DNA of 64,000 nucleotides from an uncultured Collinsella sp. (GTDB lineage Bacteria > Actinomycetota > Coriobacteriia > Coriobacteriales > Coriobacteriaceae), in assembly GCA_900543605.1 (NCBI GenBank), contig UQSK01000002.1, positions 50,130 to 114,129 of the forward strand. The letters run 5' to 3'. Positions within the stretch are counted from its first letter, which is position 1. Each line of letters opens with the position of its first letter. The notes under the pieces were generated by a model that was given only the letters and a program-made list of their open reading frames with translations, was not told the origin of the DNA and searched no databases. The position numbers were made by a program, and so were the translations under genes. Of this stretch, positions 32,448 through 40,955 are shown piece by piece.

Positions 32448-34049
32448 ATGGATCAAAGTAAGCCTTCGTTCTTTATCACGACGCCCATCTACTACGTCAA
32501 CGCCGATCCGCACCTGGGCACGGCTTATTCCACCATCATCGCCGACGTTCAGGCCCGTTATCGTCGCTCCGCCGGCTATAACGTCAAGTTCCTGACCGGC
32601 ATGGACGAGCACGGCGAGAAGGTCGCCGAGGCCGCAGCCAAGCACAACATGACGCCGCAGGAGTGGACCGACAGCCAGGCTCCGCACTTCAAGGAGCTTT
32701 GGAGCAAGCTCGAGATCTCCAACGACGACTTCATCCGCACCACCGAGCCGCGCCAGCATCATGCCGTGCAGTACCTGTGGGAGCGCATGAAGGAGTCCGG
32801 CTACCTGTATAAGGGCAGCTACGACGGTTGGTATTGCGTGCCTGACGAGACCTACTTCACCGATACGCAGGTCCAGAAGGGCGACGAGGAGTACGGCAGC
32901 GTCGGCCAGCACCTGTGCCCTGACTGCCACCGTCCGCTTGAGCGCGTGCAGGAGGAGTCCTACTTCTTTAAGCTTTCCGCTTTCCAGGACAAGCTGCTCA
33001 AGCTTTACGACGAGCACCCCGACTTTGTCGAGCCTGCGTTCCGCATGAACGAGGTACGTAGCTTTGTCGAGGGCGGCCTTAATGACCTTTCCGTGAGCCG
33101 TACGAGCTTTGACTGGGGCATTCAGGTCCCGTTTGACGAGGGTCACGTGACCTACGTGTGGTTCGATGCGCTGCTCAACTATATGACGGCCGTCGGCTAC
33201 GGTGTCGACACCGACGAGGCGCGTGCCGAGCTGGCCTATCGCTGGCCCGCGCAGTTCCACATCGTGGGCAAGGACATCATCCGCTTCCACTGCGTCATTT
33301 GGCCCGCCATGCTCATGGCCATCGGCGAGGCCCTGCCCGAGCACGTCTTTGCCCACGGCTTCCTGACCGTGCGCAATGCCGAGACCGGCAAGGCCGAGAA
33401 GATGTCCAAGAGCCGCGGCAACGCCATCGCTCCGCAGGACGTTATCGACATGTTGGGCGTCGAGGGCTATCGCTACTACTTTATGACCGACGTCGTCCCC
33501 GGCACCGACGGTGCCATCAGCTTCGATCGCATGGAGCAGGTCTACAACGCCGACCTGGCCAACAGTTGGGGCAACCTTATCTCGCGTTCGCTCAACATGA
33601 GCGGCAAGTACTTTGATGGTTGCGCGCCCGCCAAGCCCGCATCGTTCGATGCGTTCGACAACCCGCTGGCAAAGATCGCCGATGGTCTGGTCGAGCGCTA
33701 CATGGCCAAGATGGACGTGCTCGATTATGGTGGAGCTAAGGACGAGGTCATGGAGCTCATCCATGCCGCCAACCACTACATCGAGGACTCCGAGCCCTGG
33801 GCGCTTGCCAAGGACGAGGCCAAGGCTGACGAGCTGGCGTTTGTGATCTACAACCTGCTCGAGGCCATCCGCATTGCCGCTCACCTGCTGATGCCGCTCA
33901 TGCCCCAGACTTCTGCCGAGGCCCTGCGCCGCCTGTCCTGCGAGGACGAGGCCGCGAGCGACGACCTCAAGGGCATTTGCGCTTGGGGCCTGCTTGCCGG
34001 TGGTCAGCCCGTCGAGAAGGGCGAGCCGCTGTTCCCGCGTCTGGGCTAA
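32448..34049 (+). CDS. metG: Methionine-tRNA ligase
   Basis: Class I synthetase that charges initiator and elongator tRNA-Met. The 533-residue protein has PIYYVNADPHLGTAYS (HIGH-equivalent HLGT), a connective domain with a CPDC half-knuckle near residue 155, and KMSKSRGN near residue 317, followed by the helical anticodon-binding domain. It ends without the C-terminal EMAP-like tRNA-binding domain that many MetRS have. TCTGGAGGAC lies upstream of the ATG, and TAGAAT at 32403-32408 may be its -10 box. A terminator follows. Confidence 0.96.
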   Translation: MDQSKPSFFITTPIYYVNADPHLGTAYSTIIADVQARYRRSAGYNVKFLTGMDEHGEKVAEAAAKHNMTPQEWTDSQAPHFKELWSKLEISNDDFIRTTEPRQHHAVQYLWERMKESGYLYKGSYDGWYCVPDETYFTDTQVQKGDEEYGSVGQHLCPDCHRPLERVQEESYFFKLSAFQDKLLKLYDEHPDFVEPAFRMNEVRSFVEGGLNDLSVSRTSFDWGIQVPFDEGHVTYVWFDALLNYMTAVGYGVDTDEARAELAYRWPAQFHIVGKDIIRFHCVIWPAMLMAIGEALPEHVFAHGFLTVRNAETGKAEKMSKSRGNAIAPQDVIDMLGVEGYRYYFMTDVVPGTDGAISFDRMEQVYNADLANSWGNLISRSLNMSGKYFDGCAPAKPASFDAFDNPLAKIADGLVERYMAKMDVLDYGGAKDEVMELIHAANHYIEDSEPWALAKDEAKADELAFVIYNLLEAIRIAAHLLMPLMPQTSAEALRRLSCEDEAASDDLKGICAWGLLAGGQPVEKGEPLFPRLG

Positions 34050-34088
34050 GCCGCTGCGCGCCATATCGGCAATTTGCTGTTTAGCTGT

Positions 34089-34122
34089 AAGGGCATGGCC
34101 GCAACGGTCCATGCCCTTTTGC
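34089..34122 (+). terminator. Terminator after metG
   Basis: AAGGGCATGG at 34089-34098 pairs with CCATGCCCTT at 34109-34118, followed by TTGCTTT. Confidence 0.8.
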
Positions 34123-34156
34123 TTTACGATGCAGCCACCATGTTAAGGAGGCAACC

Positions 34157-35017
34157 ATGACAACTTCGCCTTTGGCAAACCCCACGGCAACTAGGGAGCT
34201 GCTAGAGGAGTTTGGCCTTGCGACCAAGCATCGCCTGGGCCAGAACTTCCTGATCGACAACCATGTGATCGAACGTATCTGTGAGCTCGCTGAGCTTGCG
34301 GGCGATGAGCGCGTGCTCGAGGTCGGCCCGGGTTGCGGCACGCTGACGTTGGCCCTGCTGCAGGAGGCGGCGTGCGTTACGTCGATTGAGGCAGATCCCG
34401 AGCTCGAGCCGGTGCTCGATGCTCACGCCGCCGACTACGCCAACTTCCGCTTTATCATGGGCGACGCGCTTAAGGTGGGCCCGGAGCAGATTGAGCAGGC
34501 CGCCGGCGGCGAGCCCACGGTATTTGTCGCGAACTTGCCCTATAACGTGGCGGCGACAATCATCCTGCAGTTCTTCCAGACGATGCCCGCGCTCAAGCGC
34601 GCCGTCGTCATGGTGCAAAAGGAGGTTGCCGATCGCATTGCCGCAGTGCCGGGCAACAAGACCTATGGCGGCTATACGGCAAAGCTCGGCCTGTATGCGC
34701 AGGTGACGGGTCGCTTTGAGGTGCCGCCGCGTTGCTTTATGCCGGCGCCGCACGTGGACTCGGCCGTCGTGCGTATCGACCGTGTTGACGGCGTGGTACC
34801 CGAAGGACTCGATCGCGAATTTGTGGCCCGCGTGATTGATGCTGCATTTGCTCAGCGTCGCAAGACCATCCGCAATTCCATGAGCGCCAACGGTTTTGCC
34901 AAGGACGTGCTCGATGCCGCTTTTGAGGTTTGCGGTATCGCACCCACCACGCGCGCCGAGACGCTCGATGTTGCCGACTTTGTCCGTCTGGCCCGGGAGC
35001 TAATCCATGATGCCTAA
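34157..35017 (+). CDS. rsmA: 16S rRNA adenine(1518/1519) dimethyltransferase
   Basis: KsgA family enzyme that dimethylates A1518 and A1519 in the 3' hairpin of 16S rRNA. The 286-residue protein has KHRLGQNFLIDNHV, the SAM site VLEVGPGCGTLTLALL, the acidic end of motif II (SIEADPE), and the catalytic NLPY (VANLPYNVAATII). The C-terminal domain contains FAQRRKTIRNSM. AAGGAGG precedes the ATG. It overlaps the TatD gene by 11 bases. Confidence 0.96.
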   Translation: MTTSPLANPTATRELLEEFGLATKHRLGQNFLIDNHVIERICELAELAGDERVLEVGPGCGTLTLALLQEAACVTSIEADPELEPVLDAHAADYANFRFIMGDALKVGPEQIEQAAGGEPTVFVANLPYNVAATIILQFFQTMPALKRAVVMVQKEVADRIAAVPGNKTYGGYTAKLGLYAQVTGRFEVPPRCFMPAPHVDSAVVRIDRVDGVVPEGLDREFVARVIDAAFAQRRKTIRNSMSANGFAKDVLDAAFEVCGIAPTTRAETLDVADFVRLARELIHDA

Positions 35018-35924
35018 TGCCGAACGCGTGACGTTTACCAAGAAAAAGAAGACGGTTGCTTGTCCCGTGCCCTTGGCGCCGCTTGCCGACACGCATGCAC
35101 ATCTGCTTTCGTTTTGGGGCAAGGATGTGCCCGAGACGCTCCTGCGTGCCAAAGCCGCGGGCGTCGACCTGTTGGTGACGATGTTCGACCCCATTGCCGA
35201 CAAGCGCAGCGTGGCGGACTATAGCGACTGGCTGGTGCGTGAGATTCTTCCGATGCAGGATATCCCGCAGATCAAGTATCTTGCCGGCGTGCATCCGTAT
35301 GGCGCGCCGGACTATACCGACGACGTTCATGCACAGGTCGTTGCCGCACTTGATGACCCCTTATGCGCCGGTATTGGCGAAATCGGCCTGGACTATCACA
35401 TGGACTATGACGACGATATCGCGCCGGCACCCCATAACGTGCAGATTGATTGCATGGCGCGCCAGCTCGAGCTTGCCGTGTGCCGTAACGTGCCGGTGGA
35501 GCTGCATCTGCGTCACGAGGACACGGACCAGGAGCGTACCTCGCACGTGGACGCCTACAACGTGCTTCGTGAGGTGGGTGTGCCCCAGGCCGGTTGTGTG
35601 CTGCACTGTTTTGGCGAGGACCGCGCTACGATGGAGCGCTTTGTGGAGCTGGGCTGCTATATCGCCTATGGTGGCGCGGCCACCTTTAAGCGCAACGACG
35701 ACGTGCGCGAGGCATTTGCGGCAACCCCACTCGATCGTATTTTGTTCGAGACGGATTGCCCGTATATGGCTCCGGAGCCCATCCGCGGTCTTGAATGCGA
35801 GCCCGCAATGATCTCCATTACGGCAAACGCGCTGGTTAATGACCGTGTCGATCGCACAGGTGAGGACGCCGAAACAATCGCGCAAGCCGCTTGGGAAAAT
35901 GCCTGCAAACTTTTTCAAAAATAG
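35007..35924 (+). CDS. TatD family metal-dependent hydrolase
   Basis: TIM-barrel hydrolase of the TatD DNase family, 305 residues. Metal ligands are visible in LADTHAHL (start of the barrel), AGIGEIGLDYH (Glu), VELHLRH, VLHCFGED, and FETDCPYMAPEP (Asp). An N-terminal extension of about 25 residues with a lysine cluster (TKKKKT) precedes the usual start. It overlaps rsmA by 11 bases, so the two are translationally coupled, a common order (often tatD-rsmA). The substrate in this organism is not known. Confidence 0.92.
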   Translation: MMPNAERVTFTKKKKTVACPVPLAPLADTHAHLLSFWGKDVPETLLRAKAAGVDLLVTMFDPIADKRSVADYSDWLVREILPMQDIPQIKYLAGVHPYGAPDYTDDVHAQVVAALDDPLCAGIGEIGLDYHMDYDDDIAPAPHNVQIDCMARQLELAVCRNVPVELHLRHEDTDQERTSHVDAYNVLREVGVPQAGCVLHCFGEDRATMERFVELGCYIAYGGAATFKRNDDVREAFAATPLDRILFETDCPYMAPEPIRGLECEPAMISITANALVNDRVDRTGEDAETIAQAAWENACKLFQK

Positions 35925-35967
35925 TTCTTGCGTTCGCGGTGGCGCTCCGTTATTCTAATTCCTGCAC

Positions 35968-36054
35968 GCGGGCGTGGCGGAATTGGCAGACGCGTACGGT
36001 TCAGGTCCGTATGGGGGCAACCCCATGAAGGTTCAAGTCCTTTCGCCCGCACCA
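35968..36054 (+). tRNA. tRNA-Leu (CAG), CCA encoded
   Basis: Acceptor GCGGGCG/CGCCCGC, anticodon arm ACGGTTCAGGTCCGT with anticodon CAG, a long variable arm TATGGGGGCAACCCCATG, and T-arm GAAGGTTCAAGTCCTTT. The encoded CCA ends at 36054. The last 18 bases (36037-36054) reappear at 36226-36243. Confidence 0.95.
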
Positions 36055-36285
36055 TTGATTGAAAGAGCTCCCAGCAATGGGGGCTTTTTTGTTATGGGCC
36101 CATCGCAGGGACTTGAACCTGCGAAGGAGCGAGCGTAAAGAAAACGCGGAGCGTTTTTAGCGAGCTGGCGAGGACGCCGGCAGGCGGCCGAAGCCGGTGC
36201 GGATCCGCGCAGCGGATACGCGGACGTCCTTTCGCCCGCACCATTACATGAAAGAGCTCCCAGCAATGGGGGCTTTTTTGTTATG
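36037..36285 (+). repeat. Duplicated tRNA-Leu tail around a 98-bp core element
   Basis: The tRNA 3' tail plus terminator (36037-36096) is repeated at 36226-36285, 189 bases further on, with only about three mismatches. Between the copies are an antisense match to the tRNA's own T-loop (GGACTTGAACCT, 36109-36120) and a core at 36127-36224. The core aligns without gaps to 41107-41204 beside tRNA-Arg, with about eight mismatches in 98. It contains AAAACGC/GCGTTTTT, CCGGC/GCCGG and ATCCGC-gca-GCGGAT hairpins and an outer GGACG/CGTCC stem. No coding frame is plausible. Confidence 0.9.
36065..36090 (+). terminator. Terminator after tRNA-Leu (first copy)
   Basis: AGCTCCC pairs with GGGGGCT (one G-T wobble) and is followed by TTTTT. 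An identical second copy lies at 36254-36279. Confidence 0.8.
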
Positions 36286-36342
36286 CACGATCTTCTTGGA
36301 CGGGTATCCTAATGCCAACGTGTGCCTATCAGAGGAGAGACC

Positions 36343-37281
36343 ATGCTGTTTTCCGGTATCATCGCCGTCCTTACCAGCCTTTTGATTCCCATCATCATCC
36401 TGTTGCTGCTGCTTCCCAGCGCCTGCTATGTCGTTGAACAGCAGCATGCTGTGATCATTGAGCGTCTGGGCAAGTTTAACCGCATCGTCAACGCGGGCTT
36501 CCACATGAAGGTGCCCGTGATCGACCGCAAGGCCGCCACGGTGAGTCTGCGCACCATGAAAAACGGTTTTGGCATCGACGTTAAGACCCAGGACAACGTG
36601 ACCATCGGCCTTGAGGTCTCTGCTCAGTACCACGTGAGCTATGACATGGGCGCCGGCCCGGCAGATTCGGGCATCTACAAGAGCTACTATATGCTGCAGG
36701 AGCCCGTCGACCAGATGCGTGACTTCATCACCGACGCTCTGCGCTCTTCGATTCCCGTCTACACACTCGATGAGGTCTTTGCCAAGAAGGATGACATCGC
36801 CAAGGACGTTAATGCCACCGTGTCCGAGCAGATGGCTGCCTACGGCTTCACCCTCGTGTCGACACTCATCACCAAAATCGCGCTGCCGACCGAGGTCGAG
36901 AACTCCATGAACGACATCAACGCTGCCCAGCGCAAGCGCGCTGCGGCACAGGAGCTCGCTGAGGCCGACCGCATCAAGCGCGTCACCGAGGCGACCGCCG
37001 AGGCCGAGGCAATGGAAAAGGCGGGCGAGGGCATCGCCAACCAGCGCAAGGCCATCGCGCTGGGTATCAAAGATTCGCTCGAGATCATCCAAGAGACGGG
37101 TGTCGGCAATGACGAGGCCAACCAACTGTTCATGTTTACGCAGTGGTCCGAGATGATGACGGAGTTCGCTCGCACGGGTAAAACCTCGACGGTCGTGCTG
37201 CCGAGCGACTTTTCGCAGTCGGCCTCGATGTTCGAGCAGATGCTGACCGCCAGCAAAGTTCAAAACGATTCGAAGGAGTAG
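36343..37281 (+). CDS. SPFH/band 7 membrane protein
   Basis: Stomatin/prohibitin-like protein expected to form oligomers at the inner face of the membrane. The 312-residue protein has one N-terminal membrane segment (about residues 2-24), the SPFH domain (VVEQQHAVIIERLGKFNRIV to about residue 200) and a heptad-rich helical region (AAQRKRAAAQELAEADRIKR to about 240) typical of the flotillin/HflC group. The ATG at 36343 has AGGAGAG upstream; an earlier ATG at 36322 lacks one. rlmH follows 6 bases after the stop. No NfeD partner is nearby. Confidence 0.9.
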   Translation: MLFSGIIAVLTSLLIPIIILLLLLPSACYVVEQQHAVIIERLGKFNRIVNAGFHMKVPVIDRKAATVSLRTMKNGFGIDVKTQDNVTIGLEVSAQYHVSYDMGAGPADSGIYKSYYMLQEPVDQMRDFITDALRSSIPVYTLDEVFAKKDDIAKDVNATVSEQMAAYGFTLVSTLITKIALPTEVENSMNDINAAQRKRAAAQELAEADRIKRVTEATAEAEAMEKAGEGIANQRKAIALGIKDSLEIIQETGVGNDEANQLFMFTQWSEMMTEFARTGKTSTVVLPSDFSQSASMFEQMLTASKVQNDSKE

Positions 37282-37287
37282 ACGCGC

Positions 37288-37758
37288 GTGAAATACACCG
37301 TCGTTTGCGTCGGTAAGCTCAAGGAGCGCTTTTGGAAGGACGCGTGCGCTGAGTACACCAAGCGCCTAGGTGCCTATGCCAAGGTTGATATCCGCGAGGT
37401 GGCCGATATCGACCCGGCTAAGGCGGGCGGCGTGGATGCCGCGCGCGACAAGGAGGGGGCGGCAATTCTTGCTGCATTGCCGTCTCGGGCGCATGTGATC
37501 CTGCTGGCTATCGAGGGCAAGGAGCGTTCGAGTGAGGAGCTCTCGGCGCGGCTCGACGATCTTATGCTGCGAGGCAGCAGCGACATTGCCTTTGTAATCG
37601 GCGGTTCGGACGGCGTGAGTGATGAGGTGCGCGCCCGCGCCGACGAGATGCTCAGCTTTGGACACATTACCTTGCCGCATAACCTGGCGCGTGTGGTGCT
37701 GCTAGAGCAGATTTACCGTGCCTGCAAGATCAGCCGTGGCGAGCCGTATCACAAATAG
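37288..37758 (+). CDS. rlmH: 23S rRNA (pseudouridine1915-N3)-methyltransferase
   Basis: SPOUT-class methyltransferase acting on pseudouridine 1915 in helix 69 of 23S rRNA. The 156-residue protein has the standard length and motifs: VVCVGKLKERFW at the start, FVIGGSDGVSDEV (SAM knot), and LPHNLARVVLLEQIYRACKI with the end GEPYHK. The start is a GTG at 37288 with GAAGGAG upstream. Confidence 0.96.
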   Translation: MKYTVVCVGKLKERFWKDACAEYTKRLGAYAKVDIREVADIDPAKAGGVDAARDKEGAAILAALPSRAHVILLAIEGKERSSEELSARLDDLMLRGSSDIAFVIGGSDGVSDEVRARADEMLSFGHITLPHNLARVVLLEQIYRACKISRGEPYHK

Positions 37759-37831
37759 GTCGGCAATACGAAACAATGGCGTGGGACAATACCTTTCGTT
37801 TTGAGGAATGTGTCTGAAAGGACTATGCGAT

Positions 37832-38602
37832 ATGAAGATTGGATTTGTCGGTTTTGGCAATATGGCGAGCGCTATGGCCGATGGCTGGATCGCTGCCGGT
37901 GTAGCTGCGAGCGACATGTGCGCCTGTGCGGGTCGCTACGACGCACTGGTTGAGCGCTGCGAGGCGCGCGGCATGGTCGCCTGCCACGATGCCGCCGAGG
38001 TCGTCGCCGCATCCGATATCGTGGTCGCTGCGGTCAAACCGTACATGATCGAGAAGGTATTCGCCCCGCTCAAGGATGCTCTTGCCAAAAAGGTCGTTCT
38101 GTCGGTTGCCTGGACCTGGGACAGTGCCAAGTGGGAGCAGGTCCTGCCGGGCGTTGCGCATATCTCGACGGTGCCCAACACACCGGTTTCGGTGGACGAG
38201 GGCGTCATCGCTTGCGAGAAGGCTTCCACGCTTAGTGATGAGCAGAGCGCAGTGGTGCTTGATCTGCTTGGCAAGCTCGGTGCGGTGGTCGAGCTCGATA
38301 CGAGCCTGCTGTTTGTGGGCGGCACGGTGGGTGGTTGCGCTCCGGCATTTGTCGCTATGGCAATCGAGGCCCTGGGCGATGCGGCGGTCAAGCACGGTAT
38401 CCCGCGTGCCGATGCCTATCGCATTGTGAGCCAGATGGTGCTGGGTACGGCAAAGCTGCAGCTTGCAACTGGCCAGCATCCTGCGGCGATGAAGGATGCC
38501 GTATGCTCGCCCGGCGGCGCCACCATCAAGGGCGTCATCGCGCTCGAGGATGCCGGCATGCGCAGCGCCCTGGTCAAGGCCATCGACGCCACCCTTCAGT
38601 AA
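37832..38602 (+). CDS. proC: Pyrroline-5-carboxylate reductase
   Basis: Last step of proline synthesis: reduction of 1-pyrroline-5-carboxylate with NAD(P)H. The 256-residue protein begins MKIGFVGFGNMASAMADGW, the Rossmann G-x-G-x-x-x motif, has AVKPYMI and VPNTPVSVDEG in the middle, and ends with the ProC signature (KDAVCSPGGATIKGVIAL). ATG 37832 is chosen over 37808 because it begins the conserved N-terminus and has AAAGGA upstream. The other proline genes are not in the window. Confidence 0.95.
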   Translation: MKIGFVGFGNMASAMADGWIAAGVAASDMCACAGRYDALVERCEARGMVACHDAAEVVAASDIVVAAVKPYMIEKVFAPLKDALAKKVVLSVAWTWDSAKWEQVLPGVAHISTVPNTPVSVDEGVIACEKASTLSDEQSAVVLDLLGKLGAVVELDTSLLFVGGTVGGCAPAFVAMAIEALGDAAVKHGIPRADAYRIVSQMVLGTAKLQLATGQHPAAMKDAVCSPGGATIKGVIALEDAGMRSALVKAIDATLQ

Positions 38603-38614
38603 AACCTTCCATTT

Positions 38615-38748
38615 AGGGACAGGTTTATTTTGGCTGGTTTTCCTGCGGTTTTATCTCTATAGCAAAAAGCGCCCCGCAACTGGCTCAATTCCAGTTGCGG
38701 GGCGCTTGCGTTTGCCCAGATAAAACCGACCAAAATAAACCTGTCCCT
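38615..38748. repeat. Long inverted repeat around a terminator (REP/BIME-like)
   Basis: AGGGACAGGTTTATTTTGG at 38615-38633 is complementary to CCAAAATAAACCTGTCCCT at 38730-38748, and the match extends inward (GGTTTT / AAAACC) to 25 of 27 bases. A perfect GC hairpin sits in the middle. I recall AGGGACAGGTTTATTTTGG-like words as dispersed in gut Coriobacteria, in the style of RAYT-mobilised REP sequences. No transposase is in the window. Confidence 0.75.
38667..38707. terminator. Bidirectional terminator between proC and the small minus-strand gene
   Basis: A perfect 17-bp stem AAGCGCCCCGCAACTGG / CCAGTTGCGGGGCGCTT around CTCAATT, with A-rich and T-rich flanks. It serves convergent genes on both sides. 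Confidence 0.85.
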
Positions 38749-38758
38749 TTTTGGCAGG

Positions 38759-38932
38759 TTAGTCCCAGAAGCCGTCTTCCTCATCCTCGGACTTGGGTCC
38801 GCGGTCGACGTACATCTTATGGGTACGCTTCTCCATTACAAAGGCAAGAATCGCAAATAACAGGATGCCGCCGGCGAAAAGGATGGCAAAACCGGTGCGG
38901 GTGCCAAACAAAAAGGAAAAAACTGCGTCCAT
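38759..38932 (-). CDS. Small membrane protein, 57 residues
   Basis: Begins MDAVFSFLFGTRTGFAILFA and ends GPKSEDEEDGFWD. One membrane helix (about residues 11-33, GTRTGFAILFAGGILLFAIL) is followed by a basic stretch (EKRTHK) and an acidic tail. AAGAAGG lies 7 bases before the ATG on the minus strand, and codon use is that of a real gene. I recognise no family. It faces proC across the terminator and diverges from serS. Confidence 0.75.
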   Translation of the reverse strand: MDAVFSFLFGTRTGFAILFAGGILLFAILAFVMEKRTHKMYVDRGPKSEDEEDGFWD

Positions 38933-39043
38933 TGGGTGCCTTCTTGCGTAGTTGAGTTGGGTCGTAAACGCTCATAAGTATATACTTGCCCATACATGTA
39001 CAAGGTTGCAACCTAAATGGAATGTATATCGCCGGAGGATCTA

Positions 39044-40327
39044 ATGCTTGATATCAAGTTTGTTCGCGAGAATCCCGATGCCATCGATGTCGCCATGGCT
39101 AACCGCCAGACGTCTTGGGATCGCGAGAAGTTCTTTGAGCTCGACGACGAGCGCCGTGCCGTCATCACCGAGGTCGAGGAGCTCCAGGCTACGCGTAATG
39201 CCGAGTCCAAGAAGATCGGCGCCCTGATGAAGGAGGGCAAGAAGGACGAGGCCGAGGCTGCCAAGGAGGCCGTGCGCGCCGTCAACGAGAAGATTGACGG
39301 TCTGGCCGAGCGTCGTACTGCCCTCGAGCAGGAGCAGTACGACTTCATGGCTCACCTGCCCAACATTCCTTGCGAGGCCACGCCGTACGGCAAGGACGAG
39401 GACGAGAACATCGAGCGTCGCCGCTGGGGCACCCCGCGCGAGTTCGACTTCGACTTTAAGCCGCACTGGGATCTGGGCACCGATCTGGACATCCTCGACT
39501 TCGAGCGCGGCAACAAGCTCTCCGGCAGCCGTTTTACCGTTCTCGGTGGCGCTGGCGCCCGCCTGGAACGCGCCCTTATCAACTTCTTCCTCGATACGCA
39601 CACCAGCCGTGGTTTTAAGGAGTGGTGGCCGCCCATCGTCGTCAAGCGTCAGACCATGTTTGGCACGGGTCAGCTGCCAAAGTTCGAGGACGACGCCTAC
39701 CACGTCTCGGGCGACAACTTCCTGATCCCCACCGCCGAGGTCGTGCTTACCAACCTGCACGCCGGCGAGGTCCTCGACGCCGACACCCTGCCGCGCCGCT
39801 ACACCGCCTTCACCCCCTGCTTCCGCGAGGAGGCCGGTTCCGCCGGTCGCGACACCCGCGGCATCATCCGTCAGCACGAGTTCGACAAGGTCGAGATGGT
39901 CAAGTTCGCTAAGCCGGAGGAGTCCGACGAGGAGCTCGAGAGCATGACCGCCGAGGCCGAGTACCTGCTGCAGCAGCTTGGCCTTCCGTATCGCGTGATT
40001 AGCCTGTGCACCGGCGACTTGGGCTTCTCTGCCCGTCAGACCTACGACGTCGAGGTCTGGCTGCCGAGCTACAACGCCTACAAGGAGATCAGCTCCTGCT
40101 CCAACTGCGGCGACTTCCAGGCCCGCCGCGCCAACATCAAGTACCGCGACCCCGAGAACTTCAAGGGCTCGCGTTACCTGCACACCCTTAACGGTTCCGG
40201 CCTGCCGACTGGTCGTACCATGGCTGCCATTCTGGAGAACTACCAGAACGCCGACGGCACCATCACGATCCCCGAGGTTCTGCGTCCTTACATGGGCGGT
40301 CTCGAGAAGATCGAGCCGGTCGCGTAA
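39044..40327 (+). CDS. serS: Serine-tRNA ligase
   Basis: Class II synthetase charging tRNA-Ser and tRNA-Sec. The 427-residue protein has the N-terminal long coiled-coil arm (residues 30-105) that grips the variable arm, motif 2 CFREEAGSAGRDTRGIIRQH, and motif 3 LNGSGLPTGRTMAAILENYQ. It starts MLDIKFVRENPD at 39044 with GGAGG 5 bases upstream; the longer frame from 39017 lacks this. No T-box is seen upstream. A terminator follows. Confidence 0.97.
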   Translation: MLDIKFVRENPDAIDVAMANRQTSWDREKFFELDDERRAVITEVEELQATRNAESKKIGALMKEGKKDEAEAAKEAVRAVNEKIDGLAERRTALEQEQYDFMAHLPNIPCEATPYGKDEDENIERRRWGTPREFDFDFKPHWDLGTDLDILDFERGNKLSGSRFTVLGGAGARLERALINFFLDTHTSRGFKEWWPPIVVKRQTMFGTGQLPKFEDDAYHVSGDNFLIPTAEVVLTNLHAGEVLDADTLPRRYTAFTPCFREEAGSAGRDTRGIIRQHEFDKVEMVKFAKPEESDEELESMTAEAEYLLQQLGLPYRVISLCTGDLGFSARQTYDVEVWLPSYNAYKEISSCSNCGDFQARRANIKYRDPENFKGSRYLHTLNGSGLPTGRTMAAILENYQNADGTITIPEVLRPYMGGLEKIEPVA

Positions 40328-40349
40328 CTTGGCTGCATAGGGGATATGC

Positions 40350-40377
40350 AAGGGCGCTCCTTCGGGGGCGCCCTATT
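40350..40377 (+). terminator. Terminator after serS
   Basis: AGGGCGCTCC and GGGGGCGCCCT form a stem with a TTCG loop, followed by ATTT. The next 120 bases before the following gene hold no clear feature apart from AT-rich, promoter-like sequence around 40435-40480. Confidence 0.7.
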
Positions 40378-40500
40378 TCGTGCGCAGGTCCATACCATGC
40401 CGTGCGGACAGCTCAATAGAAAACACACGAACAACTGTTCTGTATACAGCTATCTACCTGTTATGCTTTTGCTAAATAAGAGCGAGAGAAAGGGGACGCG

Positions 40501-40878
40501 ATGGAGCTGTTTGATGATCGGGTGGTTTTGTTTGAGAGCGACGAGGGTGGGGAGTACCTGCTTGTAACGTGTGAGCCGTCTGGCATGGGTGGCCTGGTGC
40601 TTCGGCAGACGAGTGAGGGTCCGTTGACACAATGGTGTTTTGAGGAGTCGCCGCATGTGGTCGAGACCTTTGTGACGCACGTGGGGCTTGTGGCGCTGGA
40701 GCACTTCTATGGAGTTGGGACTTCCAACCAGGTCGCGCGCATGCTGAGCATCTCGTTTGCCGATTATGATTGTGCCCAGCGGGTGAGATCGCTCCTGAGG
40801 GAACTTGATGCCAAGTTTGACGTGATCGAAAAGCCAATCGATCGTACGGGGAACGGCGGTATATGCGGAGCAGCATGA
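40501..40878 (+). CDS. Hypothetical protein, 125 residues
   Basis: Not recognised. The sequence starts MELFDDRVVLFESDEGGEYL and contains two possible beta hairpins (about residues 8-25 and 30-48) followed by a helix-rich middle with VALEHFYGVGTSNQVARMLS. It could be a small alpha/beta domain, but no catalytic motif is seen. It has no signal peptide or membrane segment. GAAAGGGGAC gives a ribosome site. It lies alone between serS and tRNA-Arg, and its codon use is ordinary. Confidence 0.6.
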   Translation: MELFDDRVVLFESDEGGEYLLVTCEPSGMGGLVLRQTSEGPLTQWCFEESPHVVETFVTHVGLVALEHFYGVGTSNQVARMLSISFADYDCAQRVRSLLRELDAKFDVIEKPIDRTGNGGICGAA

Positions 40879-40955
40879 CAAAACTGCGTTTCACAAAAAA
40901 GTTTGAGATTGAGCTTGACTCCAATAAGCTAAAGTGGTTTTATATGTCTTGCGCT

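Noticed and set aside
31638..34112. An 824-codon minus-strand frame
   Set aside because: It runs antisense through rsmI and metG, which are unambiguous.
36097..36225. A second, degenerate tRNA-Leu gene
   Set aside because: Only the 3' tail is repeated. The preceding bases have no D-arm or anticodon arm and match the shared core element instead.
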